IMG/VR virus record: IMGVR_UViG_3300027622_000002
Coordinates: 1-28,180 of that record
Reading direction: 5' to 3' (one strand)
Source: a virus
Length of the DNA: 28,180 nucleotides
Shown: one piece after another, positions 17,517-23,195 of the stretch
How positions within the stretch are numbered: the first letter of the stretch is position 1
Layout: each line of letters opens with the position of its first letter
Position numbers and translations under genes: made by a program
The notes under the pieces: model-generated
The model's database searches: none
What the model was told of the DNA's origin: nothing
The model's input: only the letters and a program-made list of their open reading frames with translations

Positions 17517-17958
17517 AGACTTCTTCTATATTTATACCCCATATATTTCTTATAGTTTTGACATCCTGTGATACATCAAAACAAGCAAGATGTATATTCT
17601 TCTTCTCCCGTGAACGGCCATAAGCATATCCCATTTCATACTCCGCCAGATCATTTGGTGTAAAACGATACCCCTCTGGATATAGATATCTTACACAAAA
17701 CTCAAACAACCATTTGACCCAAGGCTTAGTCGTTTCACTATTACCCATAGTGAATCCAATCACCACCGCTTCGTCTTTAACTTCCATACCCCTGTTTAAA
17801 AGGATATGGATGATGTCATGGTGATAGAGGTCTATCGCCCCCGTTAAACTGATAGGTGATTTTGGATTTTCCAATAACCATACAAACCAATGAATCCCTG
17901 ATTGCTTCTTATAAGTCTCTTGATCTCTCCAGCGGTCTATCGCCTTCTGTAAATTCAT
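17512..17958 (-). CDS. Coq4-like protein with complete HDxxH-x11-E metal motif (148 aa)
   Basis: ATG 17958 has GAAGAGGA at a good distance and a TATAAATA box 25 nt upstream. Residues H47-D48-x-x-H51 and E63 form HDxxH-x(11)-E, the exact zinc-ligand spacing of Coq4, the ubiquinone-biosynthesis protein (human H163, D164, H167, E179). EAVVIGF after the Glu and AYGRSREKKN...FDVSQDVKTIRNIWGI near the C-terminus also resemble the Coq4 family. Cellular Coq4 proteins are usually over 200 aa, so this is a compact version. Homology is inferred from the motif and layout; whether it touches quinones or serves as a virion or assembly protein is open. Confidence 0.7.
   Translation of the reverse strand: MNLQKAIDRWRDQETYKKQSGIHWFVWLLENPKSPISLTGAIDLYHHDIIHILLNRGMEVKDEAVVIGFTMGNSETTKPWVKWLFEFCVRYLYPEGYRFTPNDLAEYEMGYAYGRSREKKNIHLACFDVSQDVKTIRNIWGINIEEVL
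17529..17536 (-). promoter_or_regulatory. Second TATAAATA box, 20 bp upstream of the first
   Basis: This is an identical octamer inside the 3' end of the Coq4-like gene. The paired spacing may mean two late start sites, or one real and one chance match. Confidence 0.4.
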
Positions 17959-17982
17959 AGATTCCTCTTCTATTTTTCCCTA

Positions 17983-17990
17983 TATTTATA
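17983..17990 (-). promoter_or_regulatory. T4-type late promoter box (TATAAATA) before the Coq4-like gene
   Basis: The minus strand reads TATAAATA in noncoding DNA, 25 nt upstream of ATG 17958. It marks the right-hand end of the late virion region. Confidence 0.65.
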
Positions 17991-18018
17991 ACATTAACAA
18001 AAATTAATTTAAGGATCC

Positions 18019-18121
18019 TGTAACTCATTGTAAACAAAGGATCTTGCTATATTTTATAACTCATTGTATTATAAGGGGTTACAAAGTATTTTCACTTATC
18101 GTTTGTTTTCAATGGGTTACA
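18019..18121. promoter_or_regulatory. Cluster of TGTAAC(T/C)CATT-type motifs in the divergent control region
   Basis: Related sites occur at 18019-18029 (TGTAACTCATT), 18055-18068 (TATAACTCATTGTA), about 18075-18083 (GGGGTTACA, inverted) and 18111-18121 (AATGGGTTACA, inverted). They lie between the divergent late and early units and surround candidate promoters, so they could be operator or activator sites. The binding factor is unknown. Confidence 0.45.
18044..18072 (+). promoter_or_regulatory. Possible upstream sigma70-type promoter
   Basis: TTGCTA (18044-18049) and TATTAT (18067-18072) are separated by 17 nt. The second TAACTCATT motif lies in the spacer. It is weaker than the promoter at 18136. 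Confidence 0.35.
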
Positions 18122-18135
18122 GTGGCGCTTTTTTG

Positions 18136-18164
18136 TTGACATATATGTTTAAATAGGTTAAAAT
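18136..18164 (+). promoter_or_regulatory. Near-consensus sigma70 promoter for the plus-strand small-gene operon
   Basis: A perfect -35 TTGACA (18136-18141), a 17-nt spacer and TAAAAT (18159-18164) precede the first gene by 34 nt. This strength is typical of phage early promoters that use the unmodified host RNA polymerase. Confidence 0.8.
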
Positions 18165-18198
18165 ATATATATTAACAATGAGAAAACAAGGATATCAA

Positions 18199-18429
18199 AT
18201 GACAACATACAAAGACACAGGGATTGAGATTCAAAAGATTCCAGCAAGAAAGACCCGAACCAAACATATTATAAAGGGTCGGACTTCAAAACAATCTGGG
18301 TGGAAAGCACCTACACAAGTTCGTTGTTCTTCAATTTATGATTCGGTCTTATATATGAAACCACAGACCGGACAAGATTCAAAATCAACTAACAAGATGG
18401 CTCATTCGAGAGAATGGGGACAACAATAA
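18199..18429 (+). CDS. Small basic early protein (76 aa), function unknown
   Basis: ATG 18199 is chosen because AAGGA lies 5-7 nt upstream; an ATG at 18178 in frame has none. It is the first gene behind the strong promoter. The protein is rich in K, R, T and S, with little hydrophobic core (IPARKTRTKHIIKGRTSK), and could be disordered or nucleic-acid binding. No motif was recognised. First-gene position in an early unit fits a host-takeover role, which is inference only. Confidence 0.65.
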   Translation: MTTYKDTGIEIQKIPARKTRTKHIIKGRTSKQSGWKAPTQVRCSSIYDSVLYMKPQTGQDSKSTNKMAHSREWGQQ

Positions 18430-18449
18430 TTTTTGGAGCTATATATATA

Positions 18450-18785
18450 ATGAAAGAAAAAAAATTAAATATTGATCATTCAGAGTCAGCGTCGACTCTA
18501 TCTGATAACTTAAAATATATTAATAATACGGTATCCCATTTGGAGATTAATCGTTTCCAAGGCGTTAAGGACATTATGTTCCAAGTAGTGTGTAAAGCAC
18601 TAACCATTAACGTGGTTACCGGAAAGAAAGCATTTGTAGTTTGGGCAGTCCAAGAACAGGACAGCATGGAAGAAGCAGTACAGATGGCGAAGGATGAATT
18701 ACGAAATCGCATCGTTATGGGTGCGCCGGTTCTTCAATATGCAGGACCGGAAGAAGACATTCACAATTTAGTGGAGTACAAATAA
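18450..18785 (+). CDS. Early protein of unknown function (111 aa)
   Basis: Start 18450 has GGAG upstream at a rather long distance; an in-frame ATG at 18414 would overlap the preceding gene by 16 nt and add a hydrophobic leader, so the start is uncertain. The core (IMFQVVCKALTINVVTGKKAFVVWAVQEQDSMEEAVQMAKDELRNR) looks like strand-strand-helix, a compact alpha/beta domain. The stop overlaps the next ATG (TAATGA). No family was recognised. Confidence 0.7.
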   Translation: MKEKKLNIDHSESASTLSDNLKYINNTVSHLEINRFQGVKDIMFQVVCKALTINVVTGKKAFVVWAVQEQDSMEEAVQMAKDELRNRIVMGAPVLQYAGPEEDIHNLVEYK

Positions 18786-19090
18786 TGATAGTAGGTATTG
18801 ATAAAGTTGAAAAGGTTAATAGACACATTTGTAAACCAGATGGGTCAAGCAACCCGAAATGTAATGATGGTGTTTGTCGAGTAAAAGGAATTAACGAACA
18901 TAGTGAGACATTCACAATTGGATTTGTATGTCAACATCTATGGAGTACGAACAGATATAAATGGCAGCTACGATATCCCAATCACGAATATGTAAAGAGT
19001 GGTTCTGTTGGATATCATAAACTGTATGATTCAAAACCGGAAGCAGTTGAAGCGCTGATGGATCATGTCAACGATATTGGAGTTATATAA
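18785..19090 (+). CDS. Early protein of unknown function with Cys-containing N-terminus (101 aa)
   Basis: ATG 18785 overlaps the previous stop. Cys/His residues occur at VNRHICKPDG, NPKCNDGVCRV and GFVCQHLW, which could bind a metal, but the spacing matches no finger I know. The C-terminal half contains YKWQLRYPNHEYV and a helix with EAVEALMDHV. Soluble, no signal peptide. Function unknown. Confidence 0.7.
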   Translation: MIVGIDKVEKVNRHICKPDGSSNPKCNDGVCRVKGINEHSETFTIGFVCQHLWSTNRYKWQLRYPNHEYVKSGSVGYHKLYDSKPEAVEALMDHVNDIGVI

Positions 19091-19092
19091 TA

Positions 19093-19170
19093 ATGGTAAG
19101 AGAAATTTTGGAAGGGCTATTAGTAATGATGCTATTAGCCATATTGTGTATATTAATGATGGTGATGTAA
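19093..19170 (+). CDS. Tiny single-span membrane peptide (25 aa)
   Basis: The frame from ATG 19093 to TAA 19170 encodes a short charged head (MVREILEG) and then an uninterrupted hydrophobic segment of L, I, V, M, A and C. It starts 2 nt after one gene and ends directly before the next ATG (19171), so it fills the gap exactly. That packing and the clean transmembrane character support a real gene, although 25 codons can arise by chance. There is no strong ribosome site, so coupling is likely. Confidence 0.5.
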   Translation: MVREILEGLLVMMLLAILCILMMVM

Positions 19171-19398
19171 ATGAAACGAAGAGATAAATGGAAACGATTT
19201 AATAAAGAACAGATGGATAAAATGGTAGCCACCTATGTCCGTCGTAATAAGTTAGTACCGATTCAGCAACATGAGACAGCAGAAGGTCGAGCCAATTACG
19301 ATTTGAAAATTACTTATACTGGATATTGGAAAGACGAAGATGGTATGAGGTATCATCGTCAAGAGCTTGAAAAATATTTAACAAGGATGGCAAGATGA
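19171..19398 (+). CDS. Small early protein (75 aa), function unknown
   Basis: It begins MKRRDKWKRFNKEQMDKMV, a basic helix, followed by a strand segment (DLKITYTGYWKDEDG) and a second helix. The overall charge is positive. Its TGA overlaps the ATG of the next gene (ATGA). No motif was recognised. Confidence 0.7.
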   Translation: MKRRDKWKRFNKEQMDKMVATYVRRNKLVPIQQHETAEGRANYDLKITYTGYWKDEDGMRYHRQELEKYLTRMAR

Positions 19399-19676
19399 TT
19401 GTATCGAAAGAAACCTTAAATAAAATTAGTGAGGAGAAAGATGTTACCCTCGCGAAGCGACTTTACCATCTCGTAACAAATTGCGATATGTATAAAGTAG
19501 ATCCGGACAATAACAAATTCTATAAGTGCGGCATTACCGTAGTAATAGAATGGAACAAAAGAACAGAACCACACTATCCGGATTGGGCTCCAGAAAAACC
19601 TTTTGAAATCTGGAACTGTGGTTCTGAGGATGATGCAGTAGACTGTTTTGATAATACAAAAGAGGATTGGAGATGA
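19395..19676 (+). CDS. Small early protein (93 aa), function unknown
   Basis: ATG 19395 overlaps the preceding stop (ATGA). The protein has a helical N-terminus (KETLNKISEEKDVTLAKRLYHLV), then NKFYKCGITVVIEWNKR and an acidic, Trp-containing C-terminus with CGSEDDAVDCF. It is soluble and has no signal sequence. Its own TGA overlaps the next start. The opposite-strand frame here is discarded in favour of this continuous operon reading. Confidence 0.7.
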   Translation: MIVSKETLNKISEEKDVTLAKRLYHLVTNCDMYKVDPDNNKFYKCGITVVIEWNKRTEPHYPDWAPEKPFEIWNCGSEDDAVDCFDNTKEDWR

Positions 19677-19852
19677 CCATAGCAGAATATGCAAAGACAT
19701 TCGGTTTAAAACAAATCGACGATAAAGGTGAATGGTTTGAAAATGAGATCGCTATACATCATGCAGATGATATAGCAGCTCATATATTATGGATGGAAGA
19801 ACAAGAACAGCAGGATAAAATTTTAAAGAGGTATAATTATGAACCGAAATAA
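19673..19852 (+). CDS. Small acidic early protein (59 aa)
   Basis: Start 19673 forms an ATGA overlap with the previous stop; an ATG two codons earlier (19667) is possible but would overlap more. The protein begins MTIAEYAKTFGLKQIDDKGEW and is rich in D/E, with an HHADDIAAHILWMEEQEQQ helix. It could be a small helical regulator or anti-host protein; nothing specific is visible. Confidence 0.65.
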   Translation: MTIAEYAKTFGLKQIDDKGEWFENEIAIHHADDIAAHILWMEEQEQQDKILKRYNYEPK

Positions 19853-20150
19853 TGTAACAGACGATATGGTATATACCTATATCTGTCATAACGACTTTAT
19901 GCGGATTGAAGGAACACAAGAGTTCTACGAATGTCCGGGTGGACACTCTTGGCATTGGGTGAACATTGTAGAACTCATCGAACAGATGAGTGCTCAAGAC
20001 TTTTATAATCTTTGTTTGCAGACAGAACGTGACGCGGAGATTGATAAAGAAACGAAAGCGCGTCAGGCGAAAGCAAGGAATGCCTCCTGTTGTGGAATTC
20101 CGATAGGAGACCAACCTTCTTATCCTTATGAGTTGGGAGACCTTCACTAA
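19839..20150 (+). CDS. Early protein of unknown function (103 aa)
   Basis: ATG 19839 has GAGG 8 nt upstream within the end of the previous gene (14-nt overlap). Cys/His-rich spots occur: YICHNDF, ECPGGHSWHW and ASCCGIP. The central region (NIVELIEQMSAQDFYNLCLQTERDAEIDKETKARQAKAR) is a long charged helix. A metal site is possible but does not match a standard motif. The stop overlaps the next ATG (TAATG). Confidence 0.7.
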   Translation: MNRNNVTDDMVYTYICHNDFMRIEGTQEFYECPGGHSWHWVNIVELIEQMSAQDFYNLCLQTERDAEIDKETKARQAKARNASCCGIPIGDQPSYPYELGDLH

Positions 20151-20386
20151 TGAATAAGACATATACTTTAAAAGTTCCACGTCCACAATATGATCGACTA
20201 GGATCAGCATTCGAATTGGACGATACTTATTTTGAAGAGTTACTACCGGAGACGGATGAAGTAGTTTTTATTGTATCAGAAGATCAAAGGAAACGATTTG
20301 CAGAACATGCAAAGAGAAACAATTCTCATTTGTATTGGATATGCCAAATGTTTCTACCTAGAAATATTAATCAGTTTGAGGTGTAG
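20150..20386 (+). CDS. Small early protein (78 aa), function unknown
   Basis: ATG 20150 overlaps the preceding TAA. The first part (KTYTLKVPRPQYDRLGSAFELDD) alternates strand and loop, then an acidic stretch (EELLPETDEVVFIVSEDQ) and a basic helical end. There is no membrane segment. No family was recognised. Confidence 0.65.
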   Translation: MNKTYTLKVPRPQYDRLGSAFELDDTYFEELLPETDEVVFIVSEDQRKRFAEHAKRNNSHLYWICQMFLPRNINQFEV

Positions 20387-20387
20387 T

Positions 20388-20609
20388 ATGTTTAAAAATT
20401 TTATTATCATTATATTAATTATTCTACTGGGTTCCTTGTTATTCAATAACGAGAAGAACGTAGAACTACTTGTTGGCAATATGGCCGACACAAAAAACAA
20501 AGTTGTTGATGGTGTAAAGTATCTCAATAAAACTTTCGACAAAGAGTTCGAGGTACATGATGAACCTTTCACCGGCATTAAAGAAGATACATTCTTCGAG
20601 GAGAAGTAA
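20388..20609 (+). CDS. Small membrane-anchored early protein (73 aa)
   Basis: The start at 20388 is chosen because GAGGTG stands 5-10 nt upstream; the open frame extends further left only in the shadow of the previous gene. The N-terminus (MFKNF, then about 16 hydrophobic residues of I and L) is a signal anchor or lipid-free membrane span, followed by a charged, probably external domain ending in EDTFFEEK. No signal-peptidase site is obvious. A single-pass inner-membrane protein is likely. Confidence 0.75.
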   Translation: MFKNFIIIILIILLGSLLFNNEKNVELLVGNMADTKNKVVDGVKYLNKTFDKEFEVHDEPFTGIKEDTFFEEK

Positions 20610-20848
20610 TGAACAACGATCATTTTAAATTATGGATGGATGATACATTAAGAAGTTTAATACCTGAGGACATGAATGTTCCTAGGTTACGTTTAAACTT
20701 TAGTACATCTAACCTATCTTGGCTGTGTCGTAATCTCCAGATAAATAATAAACAACATCCAGAGATTAAACAAACCATGGCAAAGCTAAATACATTACGA
20801 ATGAAGTTACTATTTAATAAGGAGAACCAATGGCGAAAAGTCAATTAA
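20609..20848 (+). CDS. Small early protein (79 aa), function unknown
   Basis: The ATG overlaps the preceding TAA (TAATGA). The protein is mostly helical with N- and L-rich segments (LSWLCRNLQINNKQHPEIKQTMAKLNTLRMKLLF). The end overlaps the next gene by 19 nt. No motif was recognised. Confidence 0.65.
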   Translation: MNNDHFKLWMDDTLRSLIPEDMNVPRLRLNFSTSNLSWLCRNLQINNKQHPEIKQTMAKLNTLRMKLLFNKENQWRKVN

Positions 20849-21009
20849 CAAAAAGAGCAGAGAGTCTCTTTGGTAAGGGTGCCAAGAAAAAAGAGATTCG
20901 AGTTTATATGGGACCCGGTCAACTGACCGAGAATGAAATACGAATTCTAAAAGAGAACGGAAGGTTCTTTCGTTGTCCGGATCATATCCCAAAAGAAACA
21001 CATTTTTAA
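20830..21009 (+). CDS. Small basic early protein (59 aa)
   Basis: ATG 20830 has GGAG 6-10 nt upstream, inside the previous gene's 3' end. The protein begins MAKSQLTKRAESLFGKGAKK and continues with EIRVYMGPGQLTENEIRILKENG and FFRCPDHIP. The lysine-rich head and compact C-terminal part suggest a nucleic-acid-associated or regulatory protein, without a recognised family. It is the last gene before a small hairpin at 21019-21041. Confidence 0.7.
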   Translation: MAKSQLTKRAESLFGKGAKKKEIRVYMGPGQLTENEIRILKENGRFFRCPDHIPKETHF

Positions 21010-21018
21010 AAGCACTAA

Positions 21019-21041
21019 ACCAGTATCATATCGTTACTGGT
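21019..21041 (+). terminator. Small perfect hairpin after the first gene block
   Basis: ACCAGTA (21019-21025) pairs fully with TACTGGT (21035-21041) across a 9-nt loop. Only a short AT stretch follows, so it is a weak terminator or an mRNA processing or stability element. Confidence 0.4.
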
Positions 21042-21061
21042 AATTTAAAATGGAGAAGCGT

Positions 21062-21151
21062 ATGAACGATGTAGCTATAGACATCTATCCACTTACAGTG
21101 GAAGAATACGAGTCAGCAGAAGTTGTTGCTGAAGATGTAGAAGTAGAATAA
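21062..21151 (+). CDS. Tiny acidic peptide (29 aa) between two hairpins
   Basis: ATG 21062 has a good GGAG 6-9 nt upstream, and the frame ends at TAA 21151. The peptide (MNDVAIDIYPLTVEEYESAE...) has about nine acidic residues and no basic ones. It is flanked by a hairpin at 21019-21041 and a terminator-like hairpin at 21160-21226. A clean ribosome site and flanking hairpins support expression. It could be a small antagonist or a leader peptide, which is inference. Confidence 0.5.
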   Translation: MNDVAIDIYPLTVEEYESAEVVAEDVEVE

Positions 21152-21159
21152 CCTTAGAG

Positions 21160-21226
21160 ACCGGCTGTATGCAACCTCAATACTACTACCGTCCTGTGTG
21201 CAGTCGGTTTTCTAAATTTTTTTTTG
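21160..21226 (+). terminator. Rho-independent terminator-like hairpin with long T run
   Basis: ACCGGCTG (21160-21167) pairs with CAGTCGGT (21201-21208), with one G-U wobble, across a long loop, and is followed by TTTC, then a run of nine or ten T. It would end or attenuate the first half of the operon. Confidence 0.55.
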
Positions 21227-21239
21227 AAGGAGTACCATA

Positions 21240-21362
21240 ATGAAAAAAACTAAATTAGAATTAGCACTTGACAAATGTAATCACACCATGGAACTCGTAC
21301 GTACCATAGTACCAATTCTTGTTTTAATAATCCAGATCGTAATACTATTTAAAATATTATGA
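21240..21362 (+). CDS. Small membrane protein (40 aa)
   Basis: ATG 21240 is preceded by a strong GAAGGAG. The N-terminal half (MKKTKLELALDKCNHTMEL) is amphipathic, and residues about 23-40 are a single hydrophobic span of I, V, L, P and F. The TGA overlaps the next ATG (ATGA). It restarts translation right after the terminator-like hairpin. A small inner-membrane effector is plausible. Confidence 0.65.
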   Translation: MKKTKLELALDKCNHTMELVRTIVPILVLIIQIVILFKIL

Positions 21363-21616
21363 AGACAAAATGGAAACCTACTAGACATTATATAGTAGTG
21401 AATTATACGGATAGCCAGAAAGAACTTATCCAAAAAGAATTTAATACAAGTCCTTATAACTTCTCCGAGCCTCTCAAAGGTTGCACAGAGGGATTGTTTA
21501 TAAGGGACACTTGCGACTACAAAGATATAGTGAAGCGGATTGATGGTTGCTTCAATTATGAACTGTTGGAAACCTATACCGGAGTCCACGTTATTTTTTT
21601 AAAGGAGGAAGAATGA
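21359..21616 (+). CDS. Early protein of unknown function (85 aa)
   Basis: ATG 21359 overlaps the previous stop. The strand pattern RHYIVVNYTDSQKELIQKEFN...VHVIFLKEEE suggests a small alpha/beta fold, with three cysteines (GCTEGLF, DTCDY, GCFNYE). The stop overlaps the next start (ATGA). No family was recognised. Confidence 0.7.
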   Translation: MKTKWKPTRHYIVVNYTDSQKELIQKEFNTSPYNFSEPLKGCTEGLFIRDTCDYKDIVKRIDGCFNYELLETYTGVHVIFLKEEE

Positions 21617-21873
21617 AGAACATGGATCTAAAAATACTAACTGATATTATCCACGAGGCAGATACCTCCAAGACAGAGATCGCCAAGGATAAATGGAGAC
21701 TCCAATTATGTAAGATGATTGGAGAGATGAATATACAAATTGAAAAGCAAAACAAAGATATTCAAATGTTAAAGACCATCTTGCTCACCGCAGCAGAACG
21801 GATGGAGTATGTTGAAACCTTTCTTGATTCCATGTTTGGTGAGGACAAGGATAAAGAAAAAACTTTACATTAA
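21613..21873 (+). CDS. Helical coiled-coil early protein (86 aa)
   Basis: Starting at ATG 21613 with GGAGGAAG upstream, the protein is almost wholly helical. MIGEMNIQIEKQNKDIQMLKTILL has heptad I/M/L positions typical of a coiled coil, and the C-terminus is very acidic (GEDKDKEK). It may oligomerise. Function unknown. It lies 11 nt upstream of the nuclease-like gene and may be its partner. Confidence 0.7.
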   Translation: MKNMDLKILTDIIHEADTSKTEIAKDKWRLQLCKMIGEMNIQIEKQNKDIQMLKTILLTAAERMEYVETFLDSMFGEDKDKEKTLH

Positions 21874-21884
21874 GGAGTACGCCT

Positions 21885-22622
21885 ATGCAACAATCAGAAA
21901 AAGGGTATGGCCATATAGCCAAGGTTGGCCAAGATGGTAAATATACCTACGAACAATATTATCCAGAGAGGAAAAGAGTTATAGTTTCCCAATTGCATGA
22001 AGGTACGCATTGGAAAAAATTCTCTGCCCACGCTGAGGTAATAGTGCAGGAAACCATTTGTAACGAATTTGGTTTAACTAAGGGTAAACACACAGAAGGT
22101 TATGCACCGGAGTATGATTACCTAATTAATAACAAAAAGGTTGAACAGAAGATATCTCTTAAACAAGGTCTACAGATAGAGTTTAGTACCTATGATGGAA
22201 GACCTTCAGGGATTAATTTAACCTCAGCCGACTATCATGTATATGTAACCCCTTGCTGGTCTACAAAGGCAAACAAATTTGTAGGTAAGGTAAGACTATA
22301 CAAGACTTCAGACTTACTTAAAGTTTTGGGTAAGTTTGATAACTATGATGAAGACTCTAGGTTTGTGAAAGTATTTTCGCCAACGGACAGGAGTCCGGGC
22401 TCGAGGGTTCTTTCATTCGAAGAGGAAGACCTTCATCCTAAAACTGGCATTCTCAAAGGTACATTAGGTTCCAAGAATGTTGACATCAATTTACATATGT
22501 TAGAAGTTTCCACAATTGTGGAAAAGGGGAAAAGGGTAGGATTCGATTTCAACTTTCCGCAATGGGGAACCTTCAAAAATTATAATTGGTGGTTACAAAA
22601 AGAATTAAAGAAACTTTTTTAG
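21885..22622 (+). CDS. Candidate PD-(D/E)XK-type nuclease (245 aa)
   Basis: ATG 21885 follows AAGGAG. Residues 75-91 (PEYDYLINNKKVEQKIS) hold D78 and E87-x-K89 around a beta hairpin, and E51 sits in the preceding helix (AHAEVIVQETICNEFG). This is the layout of the PD-(D/E)XK fold: acidic helix, D, then ExK. A further strand (SADYHVYVTPCW) follows. It is the largest product of the early operon and its last gene. Such phage enzymes degrade host DNA or process branched DNA. The call rests on motif reading only; the full family is not identified. Confidence 0.55.
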   Translation: MQQSEKGYGHIAKVGQDGKYTYEQYYPERKRVIVSQLHEGTHWKKFSAHAEVIVQETICNEFGLTKGKHTEGYAPEYDYLINNKKVEQKISLKQGLQIEFSTYDGRPSGINLTSADYHVYVTPCWSTKANKFVGKVRLYKTSDLLKVLGKFDNYDEDSRFVKVFSPTDRSPGSRVLSFEEEDLHPKTGILKGTLGSKNVDINLHMLEVSTIVEKGKRVGFDFNFPQWGTFKNYNWWLQKELKKLF

Positions 22623-22651
22623 GAGAAATTTTTTTAGAGAAATTTTTTTTA
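22623..22651. repeat. Tandem GAGAAATTTTTTT repeat
   Basis: GAGAAATTTTTTTA (22623-22636) is followed directly by GAGAAATTTTTTTTA (22637-22651). A shorter relative (AGAGAAATTTT) recurs near 22983-22993. Confidence 0.7.
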
Positions 22652-22660
22652 TAAAGTTTT

Positions 22661-22696
22661 ATAGAGGTCCTCAGGAGAAATTCTGGGGGCCTCTAT
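22661..22696 (+). terminator. Long 14-bp hairpin ending the plus-strand operon
   Basis: ATAGAGGTCCTCAG (22661-22674) pairs over all 14 positions, with two G-U wobbles, with CTGGGGGCCTCTAT (22683-22696) around an 8-nt loop. It lies about 40 nt past the last stop. The T tract after it is poor (TTGTCTT), so it may act as an mRNA 3'-end stabiliser as well as a terminator. Confidence 0.65.
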
Positions 22697-23131
22697 TTGT
22701 CTTCGCGCGAGTAAGCCCACCAAGTATACCCCCCATCATTCCTATTGACTGTTGTTTTGCATAAATTTCTAAACACACTTTATTTCTCCGAGGTACTCTA
22801 TGGGCCTTGGAAGGGGAACTATTCAGATATTCTCCAAGTGTTTTAGTTGTCCTGGGAGTGTCATGGAGAGTCGCGGTGTCATATAGTGTCGACACTCCCG
22901 GTATTTTCTCTAAGAATTTCCGAGAAATACTTCAGAGAGTCAGGGCGTGTCACAGAGTGCAACCGTCTCGACGGAGTTTTTTAGAGAAATTTTCAGAGAA
23001 AACTTTTGGTGTGAGTCCCTTAGCTCCGCGACAACGGGTGGCATCAGGTGCTCAAAGGTACACTAATGTGGCTAATTGTGGCTAATTGTGGACTGGAATG
23101 GCTAATCAAAAAGAATATTTGATTATATAAC
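22697..23131. other. Gene-poor convergent intergenic region with hairpins and short repeats
   Basis: No frame here looks like a phage protein. Visible structure includes an 11-bp stem (22852-22862 with 22891-22901), the palindrome AGTGTCGACACT about 22885-22896, a short CCGT/ACGG hairpin (22963-22974) followed by AGTTTTTT, and direct copies of TGTGGCTAAT near 23064-23085. Base composition is less AT-rich than in the flanks. It separates convergent operons and might encode a structured RNA. Confidence 0.5.
22852..22901. other. Strong stem-loop with internal palindrome
   Basis: CTGGGAGTGTC pairs with GACACTCCCGG across 28 nt, with one wobble pair; the 3' arm is part of the palindrome AGTGTCGACACT. 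It could be the core of a noncoding RNA or a protein-binding site. Confidence 0.45.
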
Positions 23132-23194
23132 TTACATATTAAGAAACAACCATGCTAATGCTAATAAAATAACGATACCTATAAATAATCTCAT
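23132..23194 (-). CDS. Tiny membrane peptide (20 aa)
   Basis: ATG 23194 has AGGAGG 8 nt upstream, embedded in the end of the previous gene. The peptide (MRLFIGIVILLALAWLFLNM) is one hydrophobic span with a single Arg at the N-terminus. The excellent ribosome site makes expression credible despite the size. It is the last gene of the right-hand minus-strand operon. Function unknown. Confidence 0.5.
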   Translation of the reverse strand: MRLFIGIVILLALAWLFLNM

Positions 23195-23195
23195 A

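Noticed and set aside
19416-20210. Minus-strand frames of 94 and 152 codons opposite the early operon
   Set aside because: They are antisense to a continuous set of overlapping plus-strand genes with ribosome sites; they lack starts signals and have Cys/Leu/Ile-heavy shadow composition.
22671-22895. 74-codon minus-strand frame in the convergent region
   Set aside because: It runs through the 14-bp hairpin, has atypical composition, and no operon packing or ribosome site.
22807-23085. 92-codon plus-strand frame in the convergent region
   Set aside because: It crosses the stem-loop and repeats, its sequence is unlike a folded protein, and it has no upstream ribosome site.
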